Shown in pieces: positions 45,172 to 54,453 of a DNA stretch of 64,000 nt. The stretch lies in assembly GCF_001591405.1 (NCBI RefSeq), contig NZ_BCUV01000006.1:828835-892834 (forward strand), in the 5' to 3' direction. Each line of letters begins with the position of its first letter. Positions within the stretch are counted from its first letter, which is position 1. Origin of the DNA: Janibacter terrae NBRC 107853. Its GTDB lineage: Bacteria > Actinomycetota > Actinomycetes > Actinomycetales > Dermatophilaceae. The notes beneath the pieces are model-generated. The model ran no database searches, had not been told where the DNA came from, and saw only the letters and a list, made by a program, of their open reading frames with translations. Made by a program: the position numbers and the translations under genes.

Positions 45172-48100
45172 ATGGCCCAGAGGAGGCTCGACTTGCACGA
45201 CGACGAACGTCCAGACGCAGAGGCGCTGATCCGTAGGCTGCACGAGGAAGTTTCGGACGATCCAGCGACCCTCCTCGCAGAGTTGCGGGGTCTACGCCAG
45301 CAGGTCGCGGATGCCAAGAAGCTGAGGAGCAAGCTGCGCGCGGCCCAGTCCCAACTGCAGACTGCCGAGATCGAGCTCCGAGCCGCGGTTGCGCGAGCCG
45401 CCAGCCTAAAGGCTGAGTTGGTTAGCGCCAACGGGTCGCTTGTCGCTTACCGCGCCGAGACAGCGCGGTTGAAGGAGGACCTACAGCGGGTCCGGGGGTC
45501 CCGTTCCATGCGGGTCGGCAAGGTTCTGACCTCCCCTGCCCGCGCATTCAGGGTTATTGGGCGGCCCGTTCGAACGTCCGAGCGAGAGATTGTTCGTCCC
45601 AGAGCATCTTGGTCCGAACCAGCAACGAGCGAACCGGTGCGTTCGCCCGCCAAGCTCCCGTCAGAGATGTCCTACGAGGAGCTCCTCGGCAATTTGACTG
45701 CCAGCCCCACGACCGGGGACCTGGTCAACGCGCTCAACCGCGCGTGGTTCGGCCTTGGGTCCATCACCGAGGCGGATCGCCTCGTCTCGGAGCATCCCGA
45801 CCTCGTGGCGTCGCTCGACCCGAAAGCAAAGATCTTCATCGACCGCGTCCTAGCCGCAGAACGTGTGCGCGTCGGTGGCATACCCGTGCCACCGAGGTCG
45901 TCTGGAGCCGCCTATGTACCGGAGCCGGGGCGGCTCCTCTACTGCGTCCACTCCACGCCGGCCTACAACACCAACGGGTACTCGACTCGGACACGCGGCG
46001 TCGCGGCGGGTCTCGGCGAGGCGGGCGTCGACGTGGCAGTCGTGGCCCGCGCCGGCTACCCGTGGGACAGCGCCGTCGACGGCAAGGCACCCAAGGCCCA
46101 CCGCAATGTCGTCGCCCTCGACGACGTCGAGTACACGCATCTCCCCGGTCCCCGACTCGGCTCGACACCCATCGACCACTACATCCTCGCGTGCGCCGAC
46201 GCCTTCGTCCGTGAAGCACGGCTCCGTCGTCCGTCGCTGATCCAGTCCGCCTCCAACCACGTCACCGGCCTGGCTGCTCTCATTGCAGCCCGCCTCGTGG
46301 GTGTGCCCTTCGTCTACGAGGTGCGGGGCCTGTGGGAGGTGACCGAGGCCTCCGGCAAGCAGGACTGGGAGCAGACCGAGCGCTACCAGCAGCAGGCCGA
46401 CTTAGAAACGCTCGTGGCTATTGAGGCCGACGCGGTCCTCGCCATCACGGAGGAGACGCGCCAGGAGCTCATCCGACGCGGCGTGCCCGCGGACAAGATC
46501 TCGCTGGCGCCCAATGCCGTCGACCCCAGCGTCTTTGTCCCCCTGCCCAAGGACGAGACCTACGCGGCCAAGCACCGGGTTCGCACGAACATCCCGGTCA
46601 TCGGTTTCGCCGGGTCGATGGTGGGCTACGAGGGGCTCGACCTGCTCGTCGACGCTGTCGCCCTCCTGCGGGATGAGGGGGTCGACACCCAGCTCGTGCT
46701 CGCCGGCTCCGGCGCTGCCGAGCCGGGACTGAAGCAGCAGGCCGAGGCGCTCGGCCTCGGTGAGGCAGTGCGCTTCGTCGGACGTGTCCCCGCCGACGAG
46801 ATGCAGCGGATGATCAGTCTCTTCGACGTCATGCCCTGCCCGCGCCGGTCCCTGCCCGTCACGGAGATGGTCTCCCCGCTCAAGCCGCTCGAGGCCTTCT
46901 CCTGCGCCAAGGCGGTCGTCCTCTCCGACGTCTCCCCGCACCGCACGCTCGCTGGCGCCGACGGCGAGCGTGCGGTGATCGTGCCGGCCGACGACGCCCG
47001 GGCCCTAGCCGATGACCTGGGCGCTCTGCTCGCCGACGCCGACGCACGCGCCGACCTCGGTCGCCGCGCGCGCTTGTGGTCCCTCGACGAGCGCAGCTGG
47101 GTGCGCGTCGCCGAGGCATTTCGCACGGCGCACGCACGCGCCGCCGCTGCCGTGACCGCGCACGACGCGGAAACGGACCGTGACCTCGCCTCGCTGCGCG
47201 TCGGCATCATCGCAGACGAATTCACGACCGAGACCCTGCGGCCGAGCCTCGATCTGGTACCGCTCGACCGGGCCGGCTGGCGCGACCAGCTCGAGGGTCT
47301 GGACCTGATCTTCATCGAGTCGGCGTGGAAGGGGAACGACGGCCAGTGGCTGCGCGGCGTCGGTCGCTACGACGACGATGAGCACGCGGACGTCGTGGCG
47401 CTGCTCGGACGAGCGCGCGAGCTGGGGATCCCGTCGGTCTTCTGGAACAAGGAGGACCCCGTCCACATCGAGCGGTTCATCGCCACCGCGTCACTGTGCG
47501 ACCACGTCTTCACGACCGACGCCAACTGCGTGCCGCGCTACCTCGCGGCGGGCGTCGGGACGGTGCGCACCGCCTCCGCCCTGCCCTTCTACGCCCAGCC
47601 GCTCATCCACAACCCGCTGCCCGGCCGGCGTCCCTACGACGCTTCCGTCGCATACGCGGGCACCTACTACGGCGAGCGCTACGCGAAACGATCCGCCGAG
47701 CTGAGCCGCCTGCTGACAGTGGCCCAACCGTTCGGCCTGAGCATCTACGACCGGCAGGCCGCGATCCCCGACTCGCCGTACCACTTCCCGGCGATCTTCC
47801 GTGGCAACGTGCGCGGTTCCCTGCCCTATGACGAGGTCATCGACTCCTACAAGGCACACCTGGCCAATCTCAACGTCAACTCCGTCGCGGACTCCCCCAC
47901 GATGTTCTCCCGACGGGTCGTCGAGGTCGCCGCCTGCGGCGGCGTCGTGCTGTCCGGCCCCGGGCGCGGTATCCCAGAGACCCTCGGTCCGACGATCCCT
48001 GCGACCAACGACGCGGACATCTGGCGCGCTTCGCTCGGCCTGTGGTCCAGCGACCCGCAATCCCGCCTACGTGAGGCCTGGCGCCAGATGCGCACCGTGC

Positions 48101-49671
48101 TGCGGTCGCACACCGTGACGAGCGCCCTGCTGCTCCTGACCCGCACGGCCGGCATCCCGACCCGCGCCGACGTGCTGCCCACGTACGCAGTCATCGCCGA
48201 CGACTTCCGCAGCGAGGTCTTCGACTCCATCGCCCACCAGTCAGTCCTGCCCACCCGGGTGCTGGTGGTCGGCGACGACGACGCCGCGCGCGAGCGGCTG
48301 TCGCACCTCGGCGTCGACGTGCAGGCCTGGGACGGACGAGCGCTTGCTGACGCGATGACCGCCGACTACGTCGTTCGGGTCGACGAACCGATCCCCACCC
48401 GCACCGGCATGGAAGACCTCCTCCTCGCCCGGACCTTCGCCAACTGGGAGCGGATCAGCGGCGGCGTCGACCCCGACCACACGGCTGGTGATCCGTTGGC
48501 CCACGAGAGCCGCGTGCCCATGCCTGGCCCGACGTTGGTCCATCGCAGCCTCATCCGAAAGCACCACGCGAGCCCACGTCCGTACGAGACAGCACTCGAG
48601 CTCGTGGACGCGAAGGGGGTGCACCTCACCCTGCCCGAGGCTGCGCGCGGCGCGGCCGAGGTCTCGGGAGGGTACGAGACCGAGCGTCCGACGCGCCACC
48701 TCAAGGTGGTCGTCGCCGGCCACGACCTGAAGTTCGCCCGGGCGATGATCCGGGACCTGCGCGCCGCCGGGCACGAGGTCGAGATCGACCAGTGGGAAGA
48801 TCACGCCAACCACGACGAGGATCGCTCCAGCCGACTCCTGCAGGGCGCTGACGTCGTCGTCTGCGAGTGGGGTCTGGGCAACGCCGTCTGGTACAGCCAG
48901 CACGTCATGCCGGGCCAGCGCCTCGTGGTGCGGGTCCACTCGCAGGAGCTGCGGCGCCCCTACCTGGCCTCGATCGAGCACTCCCGGGTCGACGCCTTCG
49001 TCTTCGTCGGCGACCTGATCCGCGATGCCGCGGTGGCCAGCCACGGTGTGCCGACCGACAAGACACACGTCGTGCCCAACGCCGTCGACCTCGACGGACT
49101 CGACCTGCCGAAGGCGCCTGGTGCCGAGACGACGCTCGGTCTCGTCGGCATCGTGGCCCGTCCCAAGCGGCTCGACCGCGCCTTGGACGTGCTCGACATC
49201 CTCCGGGCGAGGGGGCACGACTACACCCTCAGGATCAAGGGCAAGACGCCAGCGGACTACCCGTGGATGGCTGGGCGCCCCGACGAGATGGCCTACTACG
49301 ACGAGCAGTTCGCCAGGATCAAGCGGATCAACGCCGAGCGCCCTGGCGCGGTGGTGCTCGACCCGCACGGCGACGACATGGCCGAGTGGTACCAGGGCAT
49401 CGGTGTCGCGCTCTCGACGAGCGACTTCGAGTCCTTCCACCTCACGGTCGCCGACGGCGCGGCCTCTGGCGCACTCCCCGCTCTGCTCGCGTGGCCCGGA
49501 TCTGACTTGATCTACCCGCGCGAGTGGATCAGTCCCGACGTCGACTCGATGGTCGAACGTATCCTCACGGCTGACAGGACCCCGGATCCGCACAAGGCGT
49601 CCGCTCGCCGGCTCTTCCCCACCCACCGGACGGTGGGCGCGTTGACCGCGATCATCACGGACCAGACGTGA
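45172..49671 (+). CDS. Giant multi-module glycosyltransferase (coil + GT4 + CgeB-like + GT4)
   Basis: A 1499-residue protein. Residues about 20-110 form a coiled coil. A GT4 module (about 245-660) has YNTNGYSTRTRGVA, VYEVRGLWE, ISLAPNAVDPSVF and SLPVTEMVSPLKPLEAF. A CgeB-like module (about 680-990) has LIFIESAWKG, FWNKEDPVHIERFIATA and FTTDANC. A short GT2-like remnant (about 1000-1160) precedes a last GT4 module (about 1180-1490) with TTLGLVGIVARPKRLDR and ALSTSDFESFHLTVADGAA. The first about 200 codons are nearer the low-GC style and the rest matches the genome norm. The start is ATG 45172, divergent from wecB. The stop overlaps the next start. Confidence 0.83.
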   Translation: MAQRRLDLHDDERPDAEALIRRLHEEVSDDPATLLAELRGLRQQVADAKKLRSKLRAAQSQLQTAEIELRAAVARAASLKAELVSANGSLVAYRAETARLKEDLQRVRGSRSMRVGKVLTSPARAFRVIGRPVRTSEREIVRPRASWSEPATSEPVRSPAKLPSEMSYEELLGNLTASPTTGDLVNALNRAWFGLGSITEADRLVSEHPDLVASLDPKAKIFIDRVLAAERVRVGGIPVPPRSSGAAYVPEPGRLLYCVHSTPAYNTNGYSTRTRGVAAGLGEAGVDVAVVARAGYPWDSAVDGKAPKAHRNVVALDDVEYTHLPGPRLGSTPIDHYILACADAFVREARLRRPSLIQSASNHVTGLAALIAARLVGVPFVYEVRGLWEVTEASGKQDWEQTERYQQQADLETLVAIEADAVLAITEETRQELIRRGVPADKISLAPNAVDPSVFVPLPKDETYAAKHRVRTNIPVIGFAGSMVGYEGLDLLVDAVALLRDEGVDTQLVLAGSGAAEPGLKQQAEALGLGEAVRFVGRVPADEMQRMISLFDVMPCPRRSLPVTEMVSPLKPLEAFSCAKAVVLSDVSPHRTLAGADGERAVIVPADDARALADDLGALLADADARADLGRRARLWSLDERSWVRVAEAFRTAHARAAAAVTAHDAETDRDLASLRVGIIADEFTTETLRPSLDLVPLDRAGWRDQLEGLDLIFIESAWKGNDGQWLRGVGRYDDDEHADVVALLGRARELGIPSVFWNKEDPVHIERFIATASLCDHVFTTDANCVPRYLAAGVGTVRTASALPFYAQPLIHNPLPGRRPYDASVAYAGTYYGERYAKRSAELSRLLTVAQPFGLSIYDRQAAIPDSPYHFPAIFRGNVRGSLPYDEVIDSYKAHLANLNVNSVADSPTMFSRRVVEVAACGGVVLSGPGRGIPETLGPTIPATNDADIWRASLGLWSSDPQSRLREAWRQMRTVLRSHTVTSALLLLTRTAGIPTRADVLPTYAVIADDFRSEVFDSIAHQSVLPTRVLVVGDDDAARERLSHLGVDVQAWDGRALADAMTADYVVRVDEPIPTRTGMEDLLLARTFANWERISGGVDPDHTAGDPLAHESRVPMPGPTLVHRSLIRKHHASPRPYETALELVDAKGVHLTLPEAARGAAEVSGGYETERPTRHLKVVVAGHDLKFARAMIRDLRAAGHEVEIDQWEDHANHDEDRSSRLLQGADVVVCEWGLGNAVWYSQHVMPGQRLVVRVHSQELRRPYLASIEHSRVDAFVFVGDLIRDAAVASHGVPTDKTHVVPNAVDLDGLDLPKAPGAETTLGLVGIVARPKRLDRALDVLDILRARGHDYTLRIKGKTPADYPWMAGRPDEMAYYDEQFARIKRINAERPGAVVLDPHGDDMAEWYQGIGVALSTSDFESFHLTVADGAASGALPALLAWPGSDLIYPREWISPDVDSMVERILTADRTPDPHKASARRLFPTHRTVGALTAIITDQT

Positions 49672-50420
49672 GCAGCGGTGGGGAGGTGGCCCGGAGCCGG
49701 GTGAGGACCTTCATCTACGGATCATGTGTCAGCCGCGACACCCTGGAGGTCATGGACGACACCCACGAGGTGCTGCGCTACGTCGCTCGGCAGTCGGCGA
49801 TCAGTGTCGGCCAGCCTGCTGCCGGCGTTGCCGAGCAGCTCGCCCCGATCGCCTCTTCCTTCCAAGAGCGCATGGTCCGGGGCGACATCGAGGGCAACCT
49901 GCTCTCCGAGCTGACCACCCACGCGGACTCGATCGACCAGCTCGTCATCGACCTCATCGACGAACGGTCCGGGGTGGTCGCCACCTCTGGGGGTTACGTC
50001 ACTCGCCTGAGCGAGATCTGGTCGGCGGGCGGCGCACGCGCGACGAAGGGCGGTGAGCACCTCCAGTTCGGGACCGACGCCCACTTCGCGCTGTGGTCCG
50101 CCGCGATGACCCGCATCGTCGCCGCCGTCGATCAACTTGGCCTGCTGGACCGGACGGTCTCTCTGCGGACTCCGTGGGCGGCTCACGACGACTCGGGGCA
50201 CGAACTGGACGTCCCGGAGTGGATGATGGCTCCGGAGGAGGCGAACCAGCGCTACCGCCGCTACTACGACCGGCTCGAGCGCCTCGTCCCCATGATCGAC
50301 CTGCCCTCCGACCTAGCGGTCTCCCCCGTCGACCACCGGTGGGGTGCCAGCCCCTTCCACTACAGCACAGCGGCGTACGAGTACCTGGCGGAGCAGCTGC
50401 GGCTGCGCGTCGTCAGCTGA
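49668..50420 (+). CDS. Stand-alone DUF6270 protein
   Basis: A 250-residue single-domain DUF6270 protein with FIYGSCVSRDTLEV at the start, IASSFQERMV, LVIDLIDERSGVV, RRYYDRLERLVPMI and a C-terminal VDHRWGASPFHYST. It matches the C-terminal domain of the fused proteins at 41959-43908 and 50413-52698, showing that the domain can act alone. Cytoplasmic. GTG 49668 overlaps the glycosyltransferase stop by four bases. It converges on the next gene with an eight-base overlap. Function not established. Confidence 0.78.
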   Translation: MSSGGEVARSRVRTFIYGSCVSRDTLEVMDDTHEVLRYVARQSAISVGQPAAGVAEQLAPIASSFQERMVRGDIEGNLLSELTTHADSIDQLVIDLIDERSGVVATSGGYVTRLSEIWSAGGARATKGGEHLQFGTDAHFALWSAAMTRIVAAVDQLGLLDRTVSLRTPWAAHDDSGHELDVPEWMMAPEEANQRYRRYYDRLERLVPMIDLPSDLAVSPVDHRWGASPFHYSTAAYEYLAEQLRLRVVS

Positions 50421-52698
50421 GCACCACGCCCGGCGATGCCTGGGACACCCTGGATCCGTCCGGGAGCATGACGAAGACCCTCACGAGGTACCGGCCGGAC
50501 GTCAGTCGCCAGAAGGTGTGCCCGGTCGCCGTGCCGTACGGCGTCGTCGCGATCCGCTCCGACCCGCGGAAGAGGTGGAAGGCCACCTTGGAGCCCGGGG
50601 GCGGTGTCGCGCCCACGACGACCGCACCAGGTCCGCCCGGGCCGGTCGAGACCGCGACACCTGATGGACCCACGATGGTTCCCCCGAGGGTCTGGCCACT
50701 CGGCAGCTGCGCGACGATGAGATCGGCGATCGACCGCTCGGTCGCGTCGTCGAAGTGGAACGGGGCATTGCCCCACCGGTGGTCCTCGCCCGCACGCGTG
50801 TCGAGGTCCCTGCCCACGACCTTGATCCCGACCAGCTCCTGGACAGCCGCGACATAGGCCGCCGTGGCCGCATTGGCCGCCGGCGCGCTCACCCCGAAGC
50901 TGGGGTCGGTGGGCTGACCACCTGTCGCGCGATCGGCCCACGGAGGAGCCAGCAGTACCGTCCGCGCGCGCAGGCCCGTCGCGTCGAGCAGCTCGCGCCA
51001 GCGGACCAGCGCCTGCCGGAAGAGCATGAGATGCTCCGCAGATCCGAACGGCACGTGCCGTGACCCGACGGGTGCCTGTTGGCCGGGATTGAGGGAGCGC
51101 CACTCGACCGTATCCGTGGTGACCCGCCCATCTCCGTGGATGAAGACGCCGAGACGTTCGTCGACCAGGTCCCAGACGAGGAGGTCCGTCGCCGGGGCGA
51201 GCTCACGTACCCGATCGGGCAGGGTGCTCGCATGGTCAGCCTCAAACATCCTGCGCTGGAAGGAGCTGGCGAGGTCGACGTGCTCGGCGGGCAGCGGCAC
51301 CGCCCCGGAGAAAGCACTGATGAGGCTCTGCCGGGCCTCATAGTCCACGAGGGTCATCGGCACGGACATGTGGGGAACAGCGTCTCGTGAGACGCAGCTC
51401 CCGACGACGGCGACACCGGGACCGTCTGGCACGAGGGCCACCGGGACGGTCTGGCGGTCCACCTCGTGGCCGAAGCGGTCACGGAGCACCACGGTGGCAC
51501 CCGTGACCCCCGGCCCGAGCACCGTGATCCCTTGGCCCGTGAGGTCGCGCCGGATGGTGTGTCCGGCCTGGTGCAGCTCGACCTTGGCGCCCACCGCATC
51601 AGGCAGCGCCTCCGGGTTGGCCAGCCATACCCGCACCAGACCGCAGGCGTCGCGGATGGCGCGGATCCCACTTCGCGCCAGGGACGGAGCCATCCCCCGC
51701 AGATCCACTGGCAACTCGGCGGGCGGGGTGACAGGGGCGTGTCCACGACGCCGCAGGTCGTGCGCGATCTGCTCAGGGTCCGCGCCCTCGCGCAGCATCT
51801 GCCGGTACCCCGCCTCGAGCGTTGCCCGGGGGGGCACGGCGTGCCCACGGCCCATGGTGGACACGAGCCAGGTCTCCCGGTCCTTGCCCCAGAGGCCGGC
51901 ACCCCGGTCATCAAGATCGGCCGCATCGAGGTAGGGCCCCATGTGGTCGGCGACGTGCCAGTCACTCGCGTTCTGCAGCACCAGCGCCCGTCCGCCGTCA
52001 GCGACCGCGGAGACGTTCCGGCCGACGGCCGTGAGCGAGATGCCAACCGCGCTTGCTCGGCTGACTCGCTGATCATCCGGGAGTCGGCTCAACGCCGCAC
52101 GACTGATGCCGAGCGCGGTCGACAGATACGTGTCGACGACCTGCGGCAGGTACCTGAGGATGTCGGTCTGCGGGTTCCAGACGAAGGCGGACGTAGGGAC
52201 CCGGGCCCGCCGCAGCTGCTCGAGCGCCGCGAACCCGCCACCGGATCCCCCGACGAGCAGCAGCTCACGACCGAGCCGGAGGTGGACGAGCTCGAGGACG
52301 GCGGCGACGGCCTCTTGGACCCGGTCCCCCGCCCGACCGGCGTACCACCCAAGAGAGACGTCCGTCGAAGCCGCCACCAACGGGTCGCTGAAGGCGACAT
52401 ACCGGCCACCTGCGAGACGGCCGAGGTTGACGCCCGAGAAGAAGGGCGGCGTCCGCTCCGCCCGGGCCGGCATCGCTCCTGTGAAGAATGCCGGGACGCA
52501 TTGGCCGGTCGGGCCGTCCTCACCTCCGAAGAGGACGTCGAGATGGTCCCCGGAAGGGAGACGGATGACGTCCGTGCCGTTGTCCAGCGCGGCTCCGTCG
52601 AGGAAGTCCTCGAGACTGCCCCATGCGCGTACGGGCGTCCACCGCGAGTAGTCACCGGGGTCAGGCCGCCACCCGTCGGGCAGCTGCGGCATGGTCAT
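50413..52698 (-). CDS. Alpha/beta-hydrolase fused to DUF6270, with C-terminal beta domain
   Basis: A 761-residue paralogue of the protein at 41959-43908. It has a hydrolase-like domain with LLVGGSGGGFAALEQL and AFVWNPQTDIL (about 80-310), a beta-rich linker, DUF6270 (about 445-660) with VVGSCVSRDAV, LVWDLVDERLGV and EDHRWGNAPFHF, and an extra C-terminal beta-sandwich of about 90 residues. The genome-typical GC contrasts with the low-GC paralogue. ATG 52698 overlaps the upstream ATPase stop (ATGA), so it belongs to the exporter operon. Confidence 0.76.
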   Translation of the reverse strand: MTMPQLPDGWRPDPGDYSRWTPVRAWGSLEDFLDGAALDNGTDVIRLPSGDHLDVLFGGEDGPTGQCVPAFFTGAMPARAERTPPFFSGVNLGRLAGGRYVAFSDPLVAASTDVSLGWYAGRAGDRVQEAVAAVLELVHLRLGRELLLVGGSGGGFAALEQLRRARVPTSAFVWNPQTDILRYLPQVVDTYLSTALGISRAALSRLPDDQRVSRASAVGISLTAVGRNVSAVADGGRALVLQNASDWHVADHMGPYLDAADLDDRGAGLWGKDRETWLVSTMGRGHAVPPRATLEAGYRQMLREGADPEQIAHDLRRRGHAPVTPPAELPVDLRGMAPSLARSGIRAIRDACGLVRVWLANPEALPDAVGAKVELHQAGHTIRRDLTGQGITVLGPGVTGATVVLRDRFGHEVDRQTVPVALVPDGPGVAVVGSCVSRDAVPHMSVPMTLVDYEARQSLISAFSGAVPLPAEHVDLASSFQRRMFEADHASTLPDRVRELAPATDLLVWDLVDERLGVFIHGDGRVTTDTVEWRSLNPGQQAPVGSRHVPFGSAEHLMLFRQALVRWRELLDATGLRARTVLLAPPWADRATGGQPTDPSFGVSAPAANAATAAYVAAVQELVGIKVVGRDLDTRAGEDHRWGNAPFHFDDATERSIADLIVAQLPSGQTLGGTIVGPSGVAVSTGPGGPGAVVVGATPPPGSKVAFHLFRGSERIATTPYGTATGHTFWRLTSGRYLVRVFVMLPDGSRVSQASPGVVLS

Positions 52699-53579
52699 CT
52701 GAGCACCCTCCTCATCCGGGCACGCTTGCGACGCGGCGCCATGAAGGACACCTGCGTCGGCTCGTGCTTGTCCTTCACCGTGGCGAGGAACTCCTCGGCC
52801 TTGCTCTCCTCGCCCTGTGCGATCAACCACGCCCACCAGCGGTAGGCCCGCGCCGTCATCCGGGCAGGACCGTCGGAGATGATCTCCCCTTCATGCAACC
52901 AGATGGCGCGAGTACACATCTCCTCGATCGTCTGGGCTGCGTGCGAGACGAGGAAGATCGTCCCGGCGTCCTGTTGGATCTGCTTCATGCGCGCCTCGCT
53001 GCGGGCCTTGGTCGCTGCATCCCCGGTGGCCAGCGCCTCGTCGATCAGCAGGATGTCCGGCCGGGCCGCCGCCGCGATGGCGAACCGCAGGCGCGCGCTC
53101 ATGCCCGAGGAGTACGTCTTCATGGGTCGGTGAATCGCTGATCCCAGAGCGGCGATCTTCAGGACGTCGGCATGGGCTTCTTTGGCCTGCCCCGGGGTCA
53201 ACCCCATCGCGAGGAGTCCCAGGTGCACGTTGCGCGTCCCGGTGAGCTCGGGCAGCAGGGCAGCATTGACTCCCAGGAGCGTCGGCGTGCTCGTGGCGAG
53301 GACCGTCCCCGACGTCGGTGTCTCGAGGCCGGCCATGATCCGCAGGAGCGTCGACTTCCCGGAGCCGTTGTGCCCGAGGATGCCGACGATCTCGCCCTGC
53401 CGGGCGACGAAGCTGACGCCGCGCAGGGCGTGCACCTGGACCGTGCGGCGCCACGGCAGTCGGCTACGCCTGCCGACCTCCTCGTCAGCCATCACGCGGT
53501 AGGTCACCCGGAGGTCCTTGACGGCGACGCTCGCGTCGTCGACGAGCGGGTCCTGGCCATCGGTCTCATTCACGGCCAT
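52695..53579 (-). CDS. Polysaccharide/teichoic acid ABC exporter ATP-binding protein (Wzt/TagH type)
   Basis: A 294-residue ATPase. Walker A is GHNGSGKST, the signature is YSSGMSARLRFA, and Walker B is ILLIDEALATGD. The early insertion VQVHALRGVSFVARQGEIVG and the motif ALGSAIHRPMKTYSSGM are typical of Wzt/TagH. It lacks the long C-terminal carbohydrate-binding domain of O-antigen Wzt proteins; a 50-residue basic tail stands instead. It overlaps the permease gene by 14 bases. Together they would flip the lipid-linked glycan across the membrane. Confidence 0.93.
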   Translation of the reverse strand: MAVNETDGQDPLVDDASVAVKDLRVTYRVMADEEVGRRSRLPWRRTVQVHALRGVSFVARQGEIVGILGHNGSGKSTLLRIMAGLETPTSGTVLATSTPTLLGVNAALLPELTGTRNVHLGLLAMGLTPGQAKEAHADVLKIAALGSAIHRPMKTYSSGMSARLRFAIAAAARPDILLIDEALATGDAATKARSEARMKQIQQDAGTIFLVSHAAQTIEEMCTRAIWLHEGEIISDGPARMTARAYRWWAWLIAQGEESKAEEFLATVKDKHEPTQVSFMAPRRKRARMRRVLR

Positions 53580-54453
53580 AGTGCTCCTCGCCGTGCCAGA
53601 AGTAGAGGAAGCCGAAGAGGGGGGTGACCAATGCCCACGTCGTAAGGACCACCCACAGCTTGGTGTCTCCTGGGCTGCCGTAGAGGAGGGTGTCCCTGGA
53701 CAGCTCGAGGACGCAGTAGAGGGGGTTGAGCTCGGAGAGGGACATGACCAGCGGATGACCGTCGCTGAGCCGCTCGATGGAGAACATCACGCCCGAGCCG
53801 TACATCCACAAGCGGCTGAAGAACCCGACGAAGACCTTGCTGTCGGGGATGATCGAGCCGAAGCGTGAGGCGTACAGGACGATCCCGAGGTTGAGTCCTG
53901 CCTGGAGGAGGAGGACGACCGGGAAGAGCGCCCACCAGATGGTCACCTCGGCGTGGGGAGGGATCAGGATGACCAGGGCGAACATCGTGAGCACGCTGGG
54001 GATCGCGGAGTAGGACTCCCGCAACCACGTGGCCAAAGGCACGACGGCACGCGGGAAGGCGAAGGTGCGGATGAGGTTCTTGCCCGTGGACACCGCCGTG
54101 ATGCCGCTGTTGAGGCTCCTCGACGTGTAGCCGAAGAGGAAGATCCCGATGAGCAGGAAACCGATGAAGTTCTCGACACCGTCACGGGCCCCGAAGATCA
54201 ACCCGAAGATCACGAAGTAGGTCGCTCCGTCGAGCAGCGGTCGCCCGATGAGCCACAGGTTGCCCAGGAGCATGTCCCGGTTCGTCGTGAAGGTACGGGC
54301 CCGGGCATCCGCGACGATGAAGGCACGCCTGTGCCACAGGCCCCGCAGGTACGCACTCAGCGCAGGGCGCCGACCGACCGGGTGGAGGCGGCTGACATCG
54401 ACGTACCGGGTCTGCGGAGTGGTTTCCATATCGCTCGGCGCCTCACGGCTCAC
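53566..54453 (-). CDS. Polysaccharide/teichoic acid ABC exporter permease (Wzm/TagG type)
   Basis: A 295-residue ABC-2 permease with six hydrophobic segments (for example FVIFGLIFG, FIGFLLIGIFLFGYTS, VLTMFALVILIPP and VLLLQAGLNLGIVLYASRFG). The late motif ELNPLYCVLELSRDTLLYG matches TagG/Wzm proteins. It lies between the tandem GT4 gene and the ATPase, overlapping both, in one tight minus-strand operon. Confidence 0.92.
   Translation of the reverse strand: MSREAPSDMETTPQTRYVDVSRLHPVGRRPALSAYLRGLWHRRAFIVADARARTFTTNRDMLLGNLWLIGRPLLDGATYFVIFGLIFGARDGVENFIGFLLIGIFLFGYTSRSLNSGITAVSTGKNLIRTFAFPRAVVPLATWLRESYSAIPSVLTMFALVILIPPHAEVTIWWALFPVVLLLQAGLNLGIVLYASRFGSIIPDSKVFVGFFSRLWMYGSGVMFSIERLSDGHPLVMSLSELNPLYCVLELSRDTLLYGSPGDTKLWVVLTTWALVTPLFGFLYFWHGEEHYGRE

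Larger units (their letters stand above)
35190..45500. other. Lower-GC island inside the polysaccharide locus
   Basis: Base composition drops and A/T-ending codons become common from about 35.19 kb, returning to the window norm between about 45.1 and 45.9 kb. The stretch covers the end of one glycosyltransferase, the FkbM gene, a three-module glycosyltransferase, an insertion sequence, an alpha/beta-hydrolase-DUF6270 gene, wecB, and probably the first part of the next glycosyltransferase. The 9-mer CGAAGGGRG, frequent elsewhere, was not seen here. This fits horizontal replacement of a variable cassette. The edges are estimates by eye. Confidence 0.7.
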
